NCBI GenBank assembly: GCA_024235035.1
Contig: JACKNE010000012.1
Location: 1-64,000 of the forward strand
Reading direction: 5' to 3'
Origin: Gammaproteobacteria bacterium
GTDB lineage: Bacteria > Pseudomonadota > Gammaproteobacteria > Competibacterales > Competibacteraceae
DNA: 64,000 nucleotides
The notes under the pieces are model-generated. The model was not told the DNA's origin and made no database searches. It saw only the letters and a list, made by a program, of their open reading frames with translations. Shown here piece after piece: positions 8,158 to 16,010 of this stretch. Position 1 is the first letter of the stretch. Every line of letters begins with the position of its first letter. Made by a program: the position numbers and the translations under genes.

Positions 8158-8706
8158 CTACAGTAAACCCGTTTCCAGCAACGTCTGCAGAAATTCACGG
8201 GTTTCCTGACGCGCTGGATCGTCGGGTGGCAGGCGTTTCTGCGATTCGCGCAGGGCGCCTATACCCAATTTGACCTGTACCAGTCCAAGATTATGCAGAA
8301 ACCGGGCATCATCGCGGCGGCGCAGTGATTCCCGGTAGGCGCGTTCCGCTGAATGTAACCGCCCCTGCTCGGCATACAAATTGCCTAATTGAAACCAGGG
8401 TTCGGCATCGCCCGGCTTCACGAGGGTCAATTGTAGATAATAACCTTCGGCCACATCCCAACGACCGGTTTCATAAGCCTGCCGGGCGCGCGCTTCGATG
8501 AACGCTGGATTGGCTGGATCGGCAGGCGCGGACGACGGTAAAGGTGATTTAGGCGACTCAAGCGACGCCGTTTCCGGTGCTGAATCGAGTGAATCGGGTG
8601 AATCGAGTAAGTGGTCAATCGCTCGACCTCCTGGCCCCAAGTGAGCACAACCATGCAGGGTGATGGAACAGAGTATGATCCACAGAATTCGAGTCGGGTC
8701 ACCCAT
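8158..8706 (-). CDS. TPR-repeat lipoprotein
   Basis: From the ATG at 8706 the protein has a short hydrophobic segment with a lipobox-like LHGC, a low-complexity Ser/Pro/Asp linker, then tetratricopeptide repeats: ARQAYETGRWDVAEGYY, EPWFQLGNLYAEQGRLHSAE, and ARFLHNLGLVQVKLG. It is probably a periplasm-facing lipoprotein that scaffolds protein contacts. The frame is open to 8796, but the longer form overlaps the 3' end of mpl and would hide the signal. The linker contains a DSPDSLDS micro-repeat. Partner unknown; it follows mpl by about 40 nt. Confidence 0.75.
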   Translation of the reverse strand: MGDPTRILWIILCSITLHGCAHLGPGGRAIDHLLDSPDSLDSAPETASLESPKSPLPSSAPADPANPAFIEARARQAYETGRWDVAEGYYLQLTLVKPGDAEPWFQLGNLYAEQGRLHSAERAYRESLRRRDDARFLHNLGLVQVKLGIGALRESQKRLPPDDPARQETREFLQTLLETGLL

Positions 8707-8746
8707 CTTGATAAGTGTCCATTGGCCAGATCGATCCAAGCTTTCG

Positions 8747-10108
8747 CTAGCGCACGGTCGTTTGCAGCGCCTGGAGTAACCGTTCGTGAATACCACCGAA
8801 CCCCCCGTTACTCATGATCAGCACATGAGATCCCGGCTTGGCTTGAGCCTGGACCACCGTCAGCGTCTCATCCAGCGTATGGCCAATCTGCCCACGCGAT
8901 CCCAGCATCGCTGCGACCTCAGCGAGATTCCAGCCGAGATCAGGTGGCTGGTACAACACCACCGCATCAGCGTCCGCCAGCGCCGGGGCCAGGCTATCCT
9001 TGAACACACCGAGTTTCATGGTATTGGAGCGCGGTTCGAGCACGGCGATGATGGGCTGCGTACCAACCCGGGCGCGCAAACCAGCCAGCGTGGTGGCGAT
9101 CGCAGTCGGATGGTGGGCAAAATCATCATAGACCGTCACACCATCGATCACGCCACGCACTTCCAACCGGCGCTTCACTCCTTGAAAATCCTTCAGCGCC
9201 TGGATCGCGGTGGCAATGGGAACACCGATATGGCAAGCAGCGGCGATGGCGGCTAGCGCATTGTCGACGCTATGCATGCCCAACTGGGTCCACTCGACCC
9301 GACCCTGTCGTTGCTCTTGAAAAACCACCTCGAAGGCGCTGCCGTCTGAGTTGATCTCGCGTGCTTCCCAGTCACCGGTTCCAAATCGCTCCACCGGGGT
9401 CCAACATCCCATTGTCAGCACCTCGGCCAGAGAGGCGTCTTGGCCATGGGCGACGATCAGTCCGGAGCGGGGCACGGTACGCAGCAGATGATGAAACTGC
9501 CGTTGAATCGCTGCCAGGTCGGAAAAGATGTCGGCATGATCGAATTCCAGATTGTTCAGAATCAAGGTGTCCGGTCGATAGTGAACGAACTTGGAGCGTT
9601 TGTCGAAAAACGCCGTATCGTATTCATCCGCTTCTACTACGAAGAACGGCGTTCGGCCTAATCGCGCTGACGCATTAAAATTGGCGGGAATGCCGCCGAT
9701 CAAGAAACCTGGCTCCAGTCCAGCGTATTCCAAAATCCAGGTCAACAGGCTGCTAGTCGTGGTCTTGCCGTGCGTGCCGGCGACGGCCAGCACTTGTCGG
9801 CCATGCAGTATGTGTTCAGCCAGCCAGGCTGGTCCAGAAGTGTAGGGATACCTACGATCCAGTAGCTCCTCGATGATCGGTCGCCCACGGCTCATGACAT
9901 TGCCGACCACGACCATCTCCGGTTGGAAATCGGCCAGTTGTTCAGGATCGTAGCCTTCGCGCAACGTGATGCCCGCTTCCGCTAGCTGAGTGCTCATCGG
10001 TGGATAAACACCGGCATCGCAACCGGAAACGGTGTGCCCGGCGGCGCGGGCCAGCAGAGCGACCCCAGCCATGAAAGTGCCGCAGATACCCAGAATGTGA
10101 ATATGCAT
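8747..10108 (-). CDS. mpl: UDP-N-acetylmuramate:L-alanyl-gamma-D-glutamyl-meso-diaminopimelate ligase Mpl
   Basis: A peptidoglycan recycling enzyme that ligates the recovered tripeptide to UDP-MurNAc in the cytoplasm. It is a Mur ligase of 453 residues with MHIHILGICGTFMAGVALLA at the N-terminus, the ATP site AVAGTHGKTTTSSLL, an EADEYDTAFFDKRSKF segment typical of Mpl, and YDDFAHHPTAI in the third domain. It is distinct from MurC, which lies separately at 22182. It is followed by the TPR lipoprotein gene. Confidence 0.95.
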   Translation of the reverse strand: MHIHILGICGTFMAGVALLARAAGHTVSGCDAGVYPPMSTQLAEAGITLREGYDPEQLADFQPEMVVVGNVMSRGRPIIEELLDRRYPYTSGPAWLAEHILHGRQVLAVAGTHGKTTTSSLLTWILEYAGLEPGFLIGGIPANFNASARLGRTPFFVVEADEYDTAFFDKRSKFVHYRPDTLILNNLEFDHADIFSDLAAIQRQFHHLLRTVPRSGLIVAHGQDASLAEVLTMGCWTPVERFGTGDWEAREINSDGSAFEVVFQEQRQGRVEWTQLGMHSVDNALAAIAAACHIGVPIATAIQALKDFQGVKRRLEVRGVIDGVTVYDDFAHHPTAIATTLAGLRARVGTQPIIAVLEPRSNTMKLGVFKDSLAPALADADAVVLYQPPDLGWNLAEVAAMLGSRGQIGHTLDETLTVVQAQAKPGSHVLIMSNGGFGGIHERLLQALQTTVR

Positions 10109-10152
10109 GTAAAAGTCTCACCATTCCGCTCGATGGCTTTGAAAGAGTTTCT

Positions 10153-10665
10153 TCAACTGCCTTCCGGGCCGATCCAGCCGGTCAATGTCCAGGACAGGAA
10201 AGTGTAGCCCAGAGCGTACAATGCCCCGATCCAAACCGAGGTTTCGAAAGCCTGGCGCAGGATATGAGCCATGATGGCGATGCTCCAGACCATCAGTACC
10301 AACAATAATATCGAGGGTAGTTGCGTATCGTTACCTGGCTGCTGTTGGACGATCCAGCTTATCAACGGCAGCGCCAACAGCCCCATCAAGGCGCCAGTGC
10401 CGGTTAAAGCGCTCAACGTCTGCTCAAAGCGTTGGGGGTATTGATATAGCGTCAACGCCAAATACAACAGGCCACTCAGCAATAGCAGATCCAGCAAGAT
10501 TTGCAGGATGGCAACCGATGCAGGCGTGCTGAGAACCAAAACCAGCAGGCTGGATAGGCCATAAGCCAATATACATACCTTCAGTAGTGTCACCGAGATC
10601 GGTATATGTTGGGGACCTTTACGAAATAGGCAGATATCCAGGAACAAGTTGAACAGGGCTTGCAT
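10153..10665 (-). CDS. Small integral membrane protein of unknown function
   Basis: 170 residues with four to five hydrophobic segments, roughly residues 26-46, 50-72, 88-107, 119-138 and 143-163. There is a short soluble start (MQALFNLFLDICLFRKGPQH) that recalls the entry of Yip1-like membrane proteins. I do not recognise a catalytic motif. It is encoded 44 nt upstream of mpl on the same strand, so it could share a transcript with it. Function unknown. Confidence 0.6.
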   Translation of the reverse strand: MQALFNLFLDICLFRKGPQHIPISVTLLKVCILAYGLSSLLVLVLSTPASVAILQILLDLLLLSGLLYLALTLYQYPQRFEQTLSALTGTGALMGLLALPLISWIVQQQPGNDTQLPSILLLVLMVWSIAIMAHILRQAFETSVWIGALYALGYTFLSWTLTGWIGPEGS

Positions 10666-10921
10666 AAGAAGTCAGTGGTGAGTGGCAAACGATATGAAAG
10701 TACCTGCTTGTTGCAGGTTTAACAAGAGGTGCTGAACTCGGAAATAACGGCGACGGCCCTGGTGCGGATCGATTCATCGGCAATCCTCCGTTCTGGGTTG
10801 TTGCAGAGCCTTGAGGCGCTCAATTGGAGCTGTCAGCGGAAAATTTTAACGTTGGTAATTTATAAAAAATACAACTAATTGTATTTTTTATATTTTTAAA
10901 AATACGGCTTTGTGGATTTTC
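10666..10921. other. Spacer between the mpl group and the dcw promoter
   Basis: The left half (10666-10850) is of ordinary composition with a short GTGAGTGG-type micro-repeat at 10672-10685. I see no gene there. From about 10845 it becomes strongly AT-rich and contains the 14-bp inverted repeat listed separately. The promoter of the minus-strand membrane protein gene should also lie here, but I cannot point to clear boxes. Confidence 0.5.
10861..10892. repeat. Perfect 14-bp AT-rich inverted repeat upstream of the dcw promoter
   Basis: The arm 10861-10874 is the exact reverse complement of 10879-10892, separated by the loop CTAA. It lies 29 bp upstream of the -35 box of the mraZ promoter. It could be an UP-like or protein-binding element, or a terminator for transcription coming from the left. 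No plus-strand gene precedes it, so a terminator role would only serve stray transcription. Confidence 0.6.
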
Positions 10922-10951
10922 TTGACAGTGCAGGGTGAGCCTTCCTATAGT
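10922..10951 (+). promoter_or_regulatory. Sigma70-type promoter of the dcw cluster
   Basis: TTGACA at 10922-10927 is a perfect -35 box. TATAGT at 10946-10951 is a good -10 box, with an 18-bp spacer. Transcription would start near 10958, inside the MraZ operator repeats, and the mraZ start codon is at 11014. Confidence 0.7.
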
Positions 10952-10953
10952 TA

Positions 10954-10978
10954 GTGGTAGAAAGTGGGGAGAAGTGGG
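10954..10978 (+). promoter_or_regulatory. MraZ operator: three 10-bp-spaced GTGGG repeats
   Basis: GTGGT (10954), GTGGG (10964) and GTGGG (10974) are spaced exactly 10 bp apart, directly behind the -10 box. This matches the known MraZ binding pattern of direct TGGGN repeats one helical turn apart. MraZ represses its own cluster in E. coli, and the position at the transcription start fits autorepression here. Confidence 0.75.
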
Positions 10979-11013
10979 ATACGGGGAGCGCCCCGATACG
11001 CAAAAGGACACCA

Positions 11014-11469
11014 TTGTTTCGAGGCATCAATCCACTGTCGCTGGATGTCAAGGGTCGGTTGTCGATGCCGGCCCGCTATCGTCAGTACCTGCTGGATGCG
11101 GCCGAGGGTCGATTGGTTTTGACAGTTGACCTTGATCGTTGCCTGCTGCTGTATCCACTGCCGGTCTGGGAAGACGTCGAGCGCAAGCTCATCCAGCTTT
11201 CCAGCACCCATCCGCGTGCGCGTGCGCTCAAACGATTGTTGCTGGGGCACGCAGAGGAGTGTGGCATGGATGCTAGTGGCCGAATTTTGCTGCCGGGGCC
11301 TCTGCGGGAATTCGCGCATCTGGACAAGCGAGTCGTGCTGGTGGGGCAAGGTAACAAATTTGAAATCTGGGATGAACAGGCCTGGTATGACTGGCGCGAA
11401 GCATTGCTGGCGAGTGGCAAGGACGATGAGAGTGAACCGTTGCCTGACTTGGATTCACTGGCGTTCTGA
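11014..11469 (+). CDS. mraZ: Transcriptional regulator MraZ (TTG start)
   Basis: First gene of the dcw cluster; a DNA-binding protein of the AbrB-like fold that forms a ring and represses the cluster. It has two copies of the MraZ domain, with LDVKGRLSMPARYR and DASGRILLPGPLRE as the paired signatures, and GHAEECGMD plus GQGNKFEIWD as in E. coli. The start is TTG at 11014, seven bases after the Shine-Dalgarno AAAGGA. The longer frame, from a GTG at 10954, would begin inside the operator and is not credible. The true protein is about 151 residues. Confidence 0.9.
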   Translation: MFRGINPLSLDVKGRLSMPARYRQYLLDAAEGRLVLTVDLDRCLLLYPLPVWEDVERKLIQLSSTHPRARALKRLLLGHAEECGMDASGRILLPGPLREFAHLDKRVVLVGQGNKFEIWDEQAWYDWREALLASGKDDESEPLPDLDSLAF

Positions 11470-11472
11470 AAG

Positions 11473-12414
11473 ATGACGGACCAGAGGGAGTGGCCGCATC
11501 GACCGGTCTTGCTGGCGGAGGTGTTAGCGGCGCTGGCGGTTCAGCCCAATGGATATTATGTGGATGGCGCTTTTGGCCGGGGTGGACATGCCGCGGCGAT
11601 TCTGGAGCAGCTTGGCTCAGAAGGTCGGTTGCTGGCTCTGGATCGTGATCCGGCGGCGGAAGAATGCGCGACCGCTCGTTTTGGCGATGATCGCCGATTT
11701 ACCTTTGTACGCCAACCTTTTAGTCGGTTGGCCGAGACGGTGGCTGAACGAGACTGGACCGGGCGGGTGAACGGGCTGCTGTTCGATTTAGGTGTATCGT
11801 CCCCGCAACTGGATGATCCAGCGCGTGGGTTCAGCTTTGGCCGGGATGGGCCGTTGGATATGCGCATGGACCCGACCGCCGGTTTCAGCGCAGCTGAATG
11901 GCTGGCGCAGGTCGCTGAGGTGGAGCTGGCTCGAGCGCTTGCAGAATTCGGCGAGGAGAGATTTCATCGGCGTGTTGCCCGCGCCATTGTCGCTGCGCGT
12001 CAGCAGGAACCGATCATGACGACAGCGCGACTGGCCGATATCGTCGCTGCAGCGGTGCCGACTCGCGAGCCCGGTAAACATCCGGCGACCCGCGCTTTTC
12101 AAGCGATTCGGATCGTGGTCAATGATGAATTGAGTGAGTTGTCGGTGGTCCTGCCGCAGGCGGTGCAGATCTTGGCACCCGGTGGGCGGTTGGCGGTGAT
12201 CAGCTTTCATTCGCTGGAGGATCGGTTGGTCAAGCAGTTCATGCGAGAGCAAGCCCATGGGCGAGAATGGCCACTGGATTTGCCGGTGATGGGAGCGCCG
12301 GAAGGGATGACCTTACGGTTGATTGGTCAGCCGGTGCGGCCTGGCGCCGCCGAGGTGGCGGCCAATCCGCGTGCGCGTAGCGCTTTCCTACGCGTAGCGG
12401 AACGGCTGACATGA
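11473..12414 (+). CDS. rsmH: 16S rRNA (cytosine(1402)-N(4))-methyltransferase RsmH
   Basis: S-adenosylmethionine-dependent methyltransferase acting on C1402 of 16S rRNA. It has HRPVLLAEVL at the start, the SAM-binding GAFGRGGHAAAIL, LFDLGVSSPQLDDPARGFSF, TRAFQAIRIVVNDEL and ISFHSLEDRLVK, all diagnostic. 313 residues is normal. It follows mraZ by 3 nt and its stop overlaps the ftsL start by 4 nt. Confidence 0.97.
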   Translation: MTDQREWPHRPVLLAEVLAALAVQPNGYYVDGAFGRGGHAAAILEQLGSEGRLLALDRDPAAEECATARFGDDRRFTFVRQPFSRLAETVAERDWTGRVNGLLFDLGVSSPQLDDPARGFSFGRDGPLDMRMDPTAGFSAAEWLAQVAEVELARALAEFGEERFHRRVARAIVAARQQEPIMTTARLADIVAAAVPTREPGKHPATRAFQAIRIVVNDELSELSVVLPQAVQILAPGGRLAVISFHSLEDRLVKQFMREQAHGREWPLDLPVMGAPEGMTLRLIGQPVRPGAAEVAANPRARSAFLRVAERLT

Positions 12415-12698
12415 TCGGCCCATTCGGGCAGGTAGCGATGCTGACCGCTGCGATACTTGGCTCGGGCGTGGGCGTAGTTTACACGCAGCATATCAACCGA
12501 CAATTGTTCATTCAGCTACAGAAGCTGCAAGCGGAACGGGACCATCTGGAGATCGAATGGGAATTGTTGCAGCTGGAACAAAGCACCTTGGTTACCGATG
12601 TCGCTGTCGAAGATGCAGCGCGCACGCGGTTGCACATGCGAATTCCGGACCCTGGCGAAGTTTTGTACATCACGCCTGATGAACCAAGCAAAAAATAG
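12411..12698 (+). CDS. ftsL: Cell division protein FtsL
   Basis: A small bitopic divisome protein of 95 residues. It has a short N-terminus, one membrane helix (about residues 6-24), then a coiled coil rich in Gln, Leu and Glu (IQLQKLQAERDHLEIEWELL), followed by ARTRLHMRIPDPGEVLYI, which closely resembles FtsL of other gammaproteobacteria. It forms a complex with FtsB and FtsQ in the periplasm. The start ATGA overlaps the rsmH stop, and the end overlaps ftsI by 20 nt. Confidence 0.9.
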   Translation: MIGPFGQVAMLTAAILGSGVGVVYTQHINRQLFIQLQKLQAERDHLEIEWELLQLEQSTLVTDVAVEDAARTRLHMRIPDPGEVLYITPDEPSKK

Positions 12699-14496
12699 CG
12701 CTTTTGGCCGTAGAGGCCGGGTCCCGGAACCGCGGTTAGGTAAAGTCTGGGCTGCCGTCCGGACGATGACCCGCGCCGGATCGATCTTGAGCCTGCTGGT
12801 GTTGGCGGCAGTGGGTATCGTCGCGCGCGCCGCCTATTTACAACTCGTCGACAAGGATTTTTATCAGGGACAAGGCGACGAGCGCTTCCTACGGGTGGTT
12901 GAGGTGCCGGCGCATCGAGGCATGATCGTGGACCGCAATGGTGAACCATTGGCCGTCAGTTCGCCGGTGGATTCAATTTGGGCGGAACCGAAAGATTTTC
13001 TGGAACAGCGCGCCCGTTGGCCACAACTGGCGGCGGTGTTAGGCATGACGATAGCGGATTTGGAAAAAAAGCTGGCTCCGGACATTGAGCGGCAACAAGC
13101 AAACGAAAAAGAAAAATTTCGCCAGTTCGTTTACCTGCGCCGGCATCTGGCGCCCGATGAAGCACAGCGCATTCTGCAGCTTGGCATTCCTGGTGTGTAC
13201 GCGCAACGCGAATACCGCCGTTACTATCCAGACGCTGAGGTGACTTCGCATCTGTTGGGCTTCACCGATATCGACGATATCGGGCAGGAGGGCCTGGAAA
13301 AAACCTTCGACGCTCGGTTACGTGGTATCCCTGGTCAAAAGCGAGTGATCAAAGATCGACTGGGTCGGATCGTCGAAGATGTAGAGAGCCTGCGGGTTCC
13401 ACAACCTGGCCAGAAACTGGTGCTCAGCATCGATCGGCGGTTGCAGTACCAGGCCTATCGCGCGCTCAAGGCAACGGTCGTGGAGCATAACGCCAGCGCG
13501 GGTTCAGCCGTGATCGTGGATGTAAAGACCGGAGAAATTCTGGCGATGGTCGATCAACCGGCAGGCAATCCCAACAATCGCGCCAACCTGAAAAGTAACC
13601 TGCTGCGTAATCGAGCAGTGACGGACGCCTACGAGCCAGGATCGACCCTGAAGCCTTTTACCATCGCCATGGCCTTGGAAAGCGGCCAATGGAAGCCCGA
13701 TACACGGATCAACACTGCGCCTGGTTGGCTCAAGGTGGGCCGTTATCGAGTGCGCGACGTTCACAACTATGGCACGATCGACGTGAGCCACGTGATCAGC
13801 AAATCCAGCAATGTTGGCACCAGCAAGATCGCTTTGTCGCTGCCTGCCGAGCGTTTGTGGAAGCTGTATACAGATCTTGGTTTTGGCGCGCCAACCGGAT
13901 TGGGCTTGATCGGCGAGCAACCCGGCGTGTTGCGCCATTACAGCAAATGGGGTGGTGAGATCGGCCACGCTAATCACTCCTTCGGGTATGGATTATCCGT
14001 CAATATGCTGCAACTAGCCCGAGCTTATGCTGTGTTGGCAGCGGATGGCGTCCAGCGGCCATTGACCGTTCTCAAACGCGAGAAGCCGCTTGAATCCTCC
14101 GCAGAGCGGCGCGTGCTGTCAGTCCAGGCAACGCGGCAGGTGCGAACCATGCTCGAGCAGGCGGTGACTCGTCAAGGCACTGGCGCCAAAGCCAATGTTT
14201 CTGGTTATCGGGTGGCGGGTAAGACTGGCACCGTGCATAAGATCACTGGTCGGCGATATGCCAAAAATCGCTATTTTTCCCTGTTTGCCGGTATGGTCCC
14301 GGCCAGCGATCCCCGTTTGGTGATGGTGATCATCGTCGACGAACCCAAAGGTAAGGCTTATTACGGTGGCGCGGTGGCGGCGCCGGTGTTTGGCCAGACC
14401 ATGGGCGGAGTGTTGCGCATCCTGAACGTCACGCCGGACGATATGCCGAGTATGCAAATCGCCGGAACGATTCCGCCGACGGAGGCAACCCCATGA
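12679..14496 (+). CDS. ftsI: Peptidoglycan D,D-transpeptidase FtsI (PBP3)
   Basis: Septal transpeptidase that cross-links new peptidoglycan. A membrane anchor (about residues 34-52) is followed by the dimerisation domain with RGMIVDRNGEPLAVS. The penicillin-binding domain has the three active-site motifs: STLK (Ser322 from this start), SSN in SKSSNVGTSKIAL, and KTG in VAGKTGTVHKI. The frame is open to 12598, but the ATG at 12679 gives the usual short cytoplasmic tail and a 20-nt overlap with ftsL. It ends overlapping murE by 4 nt. Confidence 0.96.
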   Translation: MNQAKNSAFGRRGRVPEPRLGKVWAAVRTMTRAGSILSLLVLAAVGIVARAAYLQLVDKDFYQGQGDERFLRVVEVPAHRGMIVDRNGEPLAVSSPVDSIWAEPKDFLEQRARWPQLAAVLGMTIADLEKKLAPDIERQQANEKEKFRQFVYLRRHLAPDEAQRILQLGIPGVYAQREYRRYYPDAEVTSHLLGFTDIDDIGQEGLEKTFDARLRGIPGQKRVIKDRLGRIVEDVESLRVPQPGQKLVLSIDRRLQYQAYRALKATVVEHNASAGSAVIVDVKTGEILAMVDQPAGNPNNRANLKSNLLRNRAVTDAYEPGSTLKPFTIAMALESGQWKPDTRINTAPGWLKVGRYRVRDVHNYGTIDVSHVISKSSNVGTSKIALSLPAERLWKLYTDLGFGAPTGLGLIGEQPGVLRHYSKWGGEIGHANHSFGYGLSVNMLQLARAYAVLAADGVQRPLTVLKREKPLESSAERRVLSVQATRQVRTMLEQAVTRQGTGAKANVSGYRVAGKTGTVHKITGRRYAKNRYFSLFAGMVPASDPRLVMVIIVDEPKGKAYYGGAVAAPVFGQTMGGVLRILNVTPDDMPSMQIAGTIPPTEATP

Positions 14497-16010
14497 GTGG
14501 TGCGGCGGCGCTCACATTGGGTGAATTGCTGGCGGGGTTTGCCGAGACGCCAGCGCCGTGGGCAGACCGACCGGTGATGGGGCTGGCCGCCGACAGTCGG
14601 GCTGTGCGTCCGGGAGAGGTCTTTTTCGCGGTGCGCGGCGGCCAGCGGCATGGCCTGGACTTCCTGGCGGCGGTGCGGTCTGCCGGAGCGCTGGCGGTGC
14701 TCTGGGAGCCACCCTGGGAGGGGACGTTGCCTGACGGTGATTTTCCCCTATTGGCGGTTCCCCAGCTACGCGACCGAATGGGGCGGATTACCAGCCGATT
14801 CTACGGCGAACCCTCCCGACGCTTGCCTGTGGTGGGCATTACCGGCACCGATGGCAAGACCTCCTGCGCTCACTTTCTCGCGCAAGCGTTGAGCGACCGG
14901 GAAGCTGGCCCCTGCGGCATTCTGGGTACGTTGGGCTTCGGTGTTCACGGCCAGACCGCTCCCTCATCGCACACTACGCCGGATGCGCTGGCCGTGCAAC
15001 GCTGGCTGGCTGGCTTGGTTGCAGGCGACCAACGACATGCAGTGATGGAAGTCTCCTCACACGCTCTGGATCAGGGTCGAGTCAATGGCATCGAGTTCAC
15101 CGTGGCCGTGTTGACCCAGCTGAGTCGTGATCATTTGGATTATCACGGAACGCTGGACGCCTACGCGGCCGCCAAGCGCCGATTGTTCGTCGACTGTCAG
15201 CCAAGTTGGGCCGTGCTGAATGGAGACGACGCCTTTGGCCAACAACTAGCGACCGAGGCGCGGGCGCGACGAGGGATCATCGTTTATGGTCTCAGCGAGA
15301 GTTCAACGTCAGCAGAGCGGTTTGTCTGGGGGGAGAGTTTGGAACTGGCGGAAGATGGTCTGCGCCTGCAAATTCGCTCGTCCTGGGGCGCTGGCGAGTT
15401 GCAGGCGGGACTACTGGGCCGGTTCAATGCCAGCAATCTGCTGGCGACGCTGGCGACCTTGCTAGCGCTGGAAATGCCGTTTGCCGACGCGCTGGCGCGC
15501 TTGGCGCAAACGAAAACCGCACCGGGGCGGATGGAGCGACTGGGCGGCCAGCAGGGTCAGCCATTGGCGGTGATCGACTATGCCCACACTCCGCACGCCT
15601 TGGAACAGACCTTGCGCGCTCTGCGTGAGCATGGCGGCCACCACCGACTGTGGTGCGTGTTTGGTTGCGGCGGCGATCGCGATCCGGGCAAGCGGCCGTG
15701 GATGGGCGCAGTCGCTGAGCGGCTGGCGGACCGGATCGTCGTGACCGACGACAACCCGCGCACTGAGCTTGCGGAGCGCATCGTCGAGGACATCCTGGCT
15801 GGGATGCAACATCCCCGTGAAGCGACCGTGATCCGCGACCGGCGCGCGGCCATTCTTTGGGCGCTGACGGAAGCCGAAGCCGGCGACATCGTGTTGCTTG
15901 CCGGCAAGGGACATGAAGATGAGCAAATCATCGGCGCCGAGCGCTTGCCGTTCAGCGATCGAGCGGTGGCGCGCGAATTTCTTATTTCCATCAAGCGCGA
16001 GATTGCATGA
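14493..16010 (+). CDS. murE: UDP-MurNAc-L-alanyl-D-glutamate:meso-diaminopimelate ligase MurE
   Basis: Adds the third residue to the peptidoglycan stem peptide. The ATP-binding motif is GITGTDGKTSCAHFL. HTTPDALAVQRWLA, MEVSSHALDQGR and VFGCGGDRDPGKRP are typical. DNPR (residues 420-423) is the signature for meso-diaminopimelate rather than lysine specificity. At 505 residues it is normal. The start overlaps the ftsI stop (ATGA), and murF begins right after the stop. Confidence 0.97.
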   Translation: MSGAAALTLGELLAGFAETPAPWADRPVMGLAADSRAVRPGEVFFAVRGGQRHGLDFLAAVRSAGALAVLWEPPWEGTLPDGDFPLLAVPQLRDRMGRITSRFYGEPSRRLPVVGITGTDGKTSCAHFLAQALSDREAGPCGILGTLGFGVHGQTAPSSHTTPDALAVQRWLAGLVAGDQRHAVMEVSSHALDQGRVNGIEFTVAVLTQLSRDHLDYHGTLDAYAAAKRRLFVDCQPSWAVLNGDDAFGQQLATEARARRGIIVYGLSESSTSAERFVWGESLELAEDGLRLQIRSSWGAGELQAGLLGRFNASNLLATLATLLALEMPFADALARLAQTKTAPGRMERLGGQQGQPLAVIDYAHTPHALEQTLRALREHGGHHRLWCVFGCGGDRDPGKRPWMGAVAERLADRIVVTDDNPRTELAERIVEDILAGMQHPREATVIRDRRAAILWALTEAEAGDIVLLAGKGHEDEQIIGAERLPFSDRAVAREFLISIKREIA

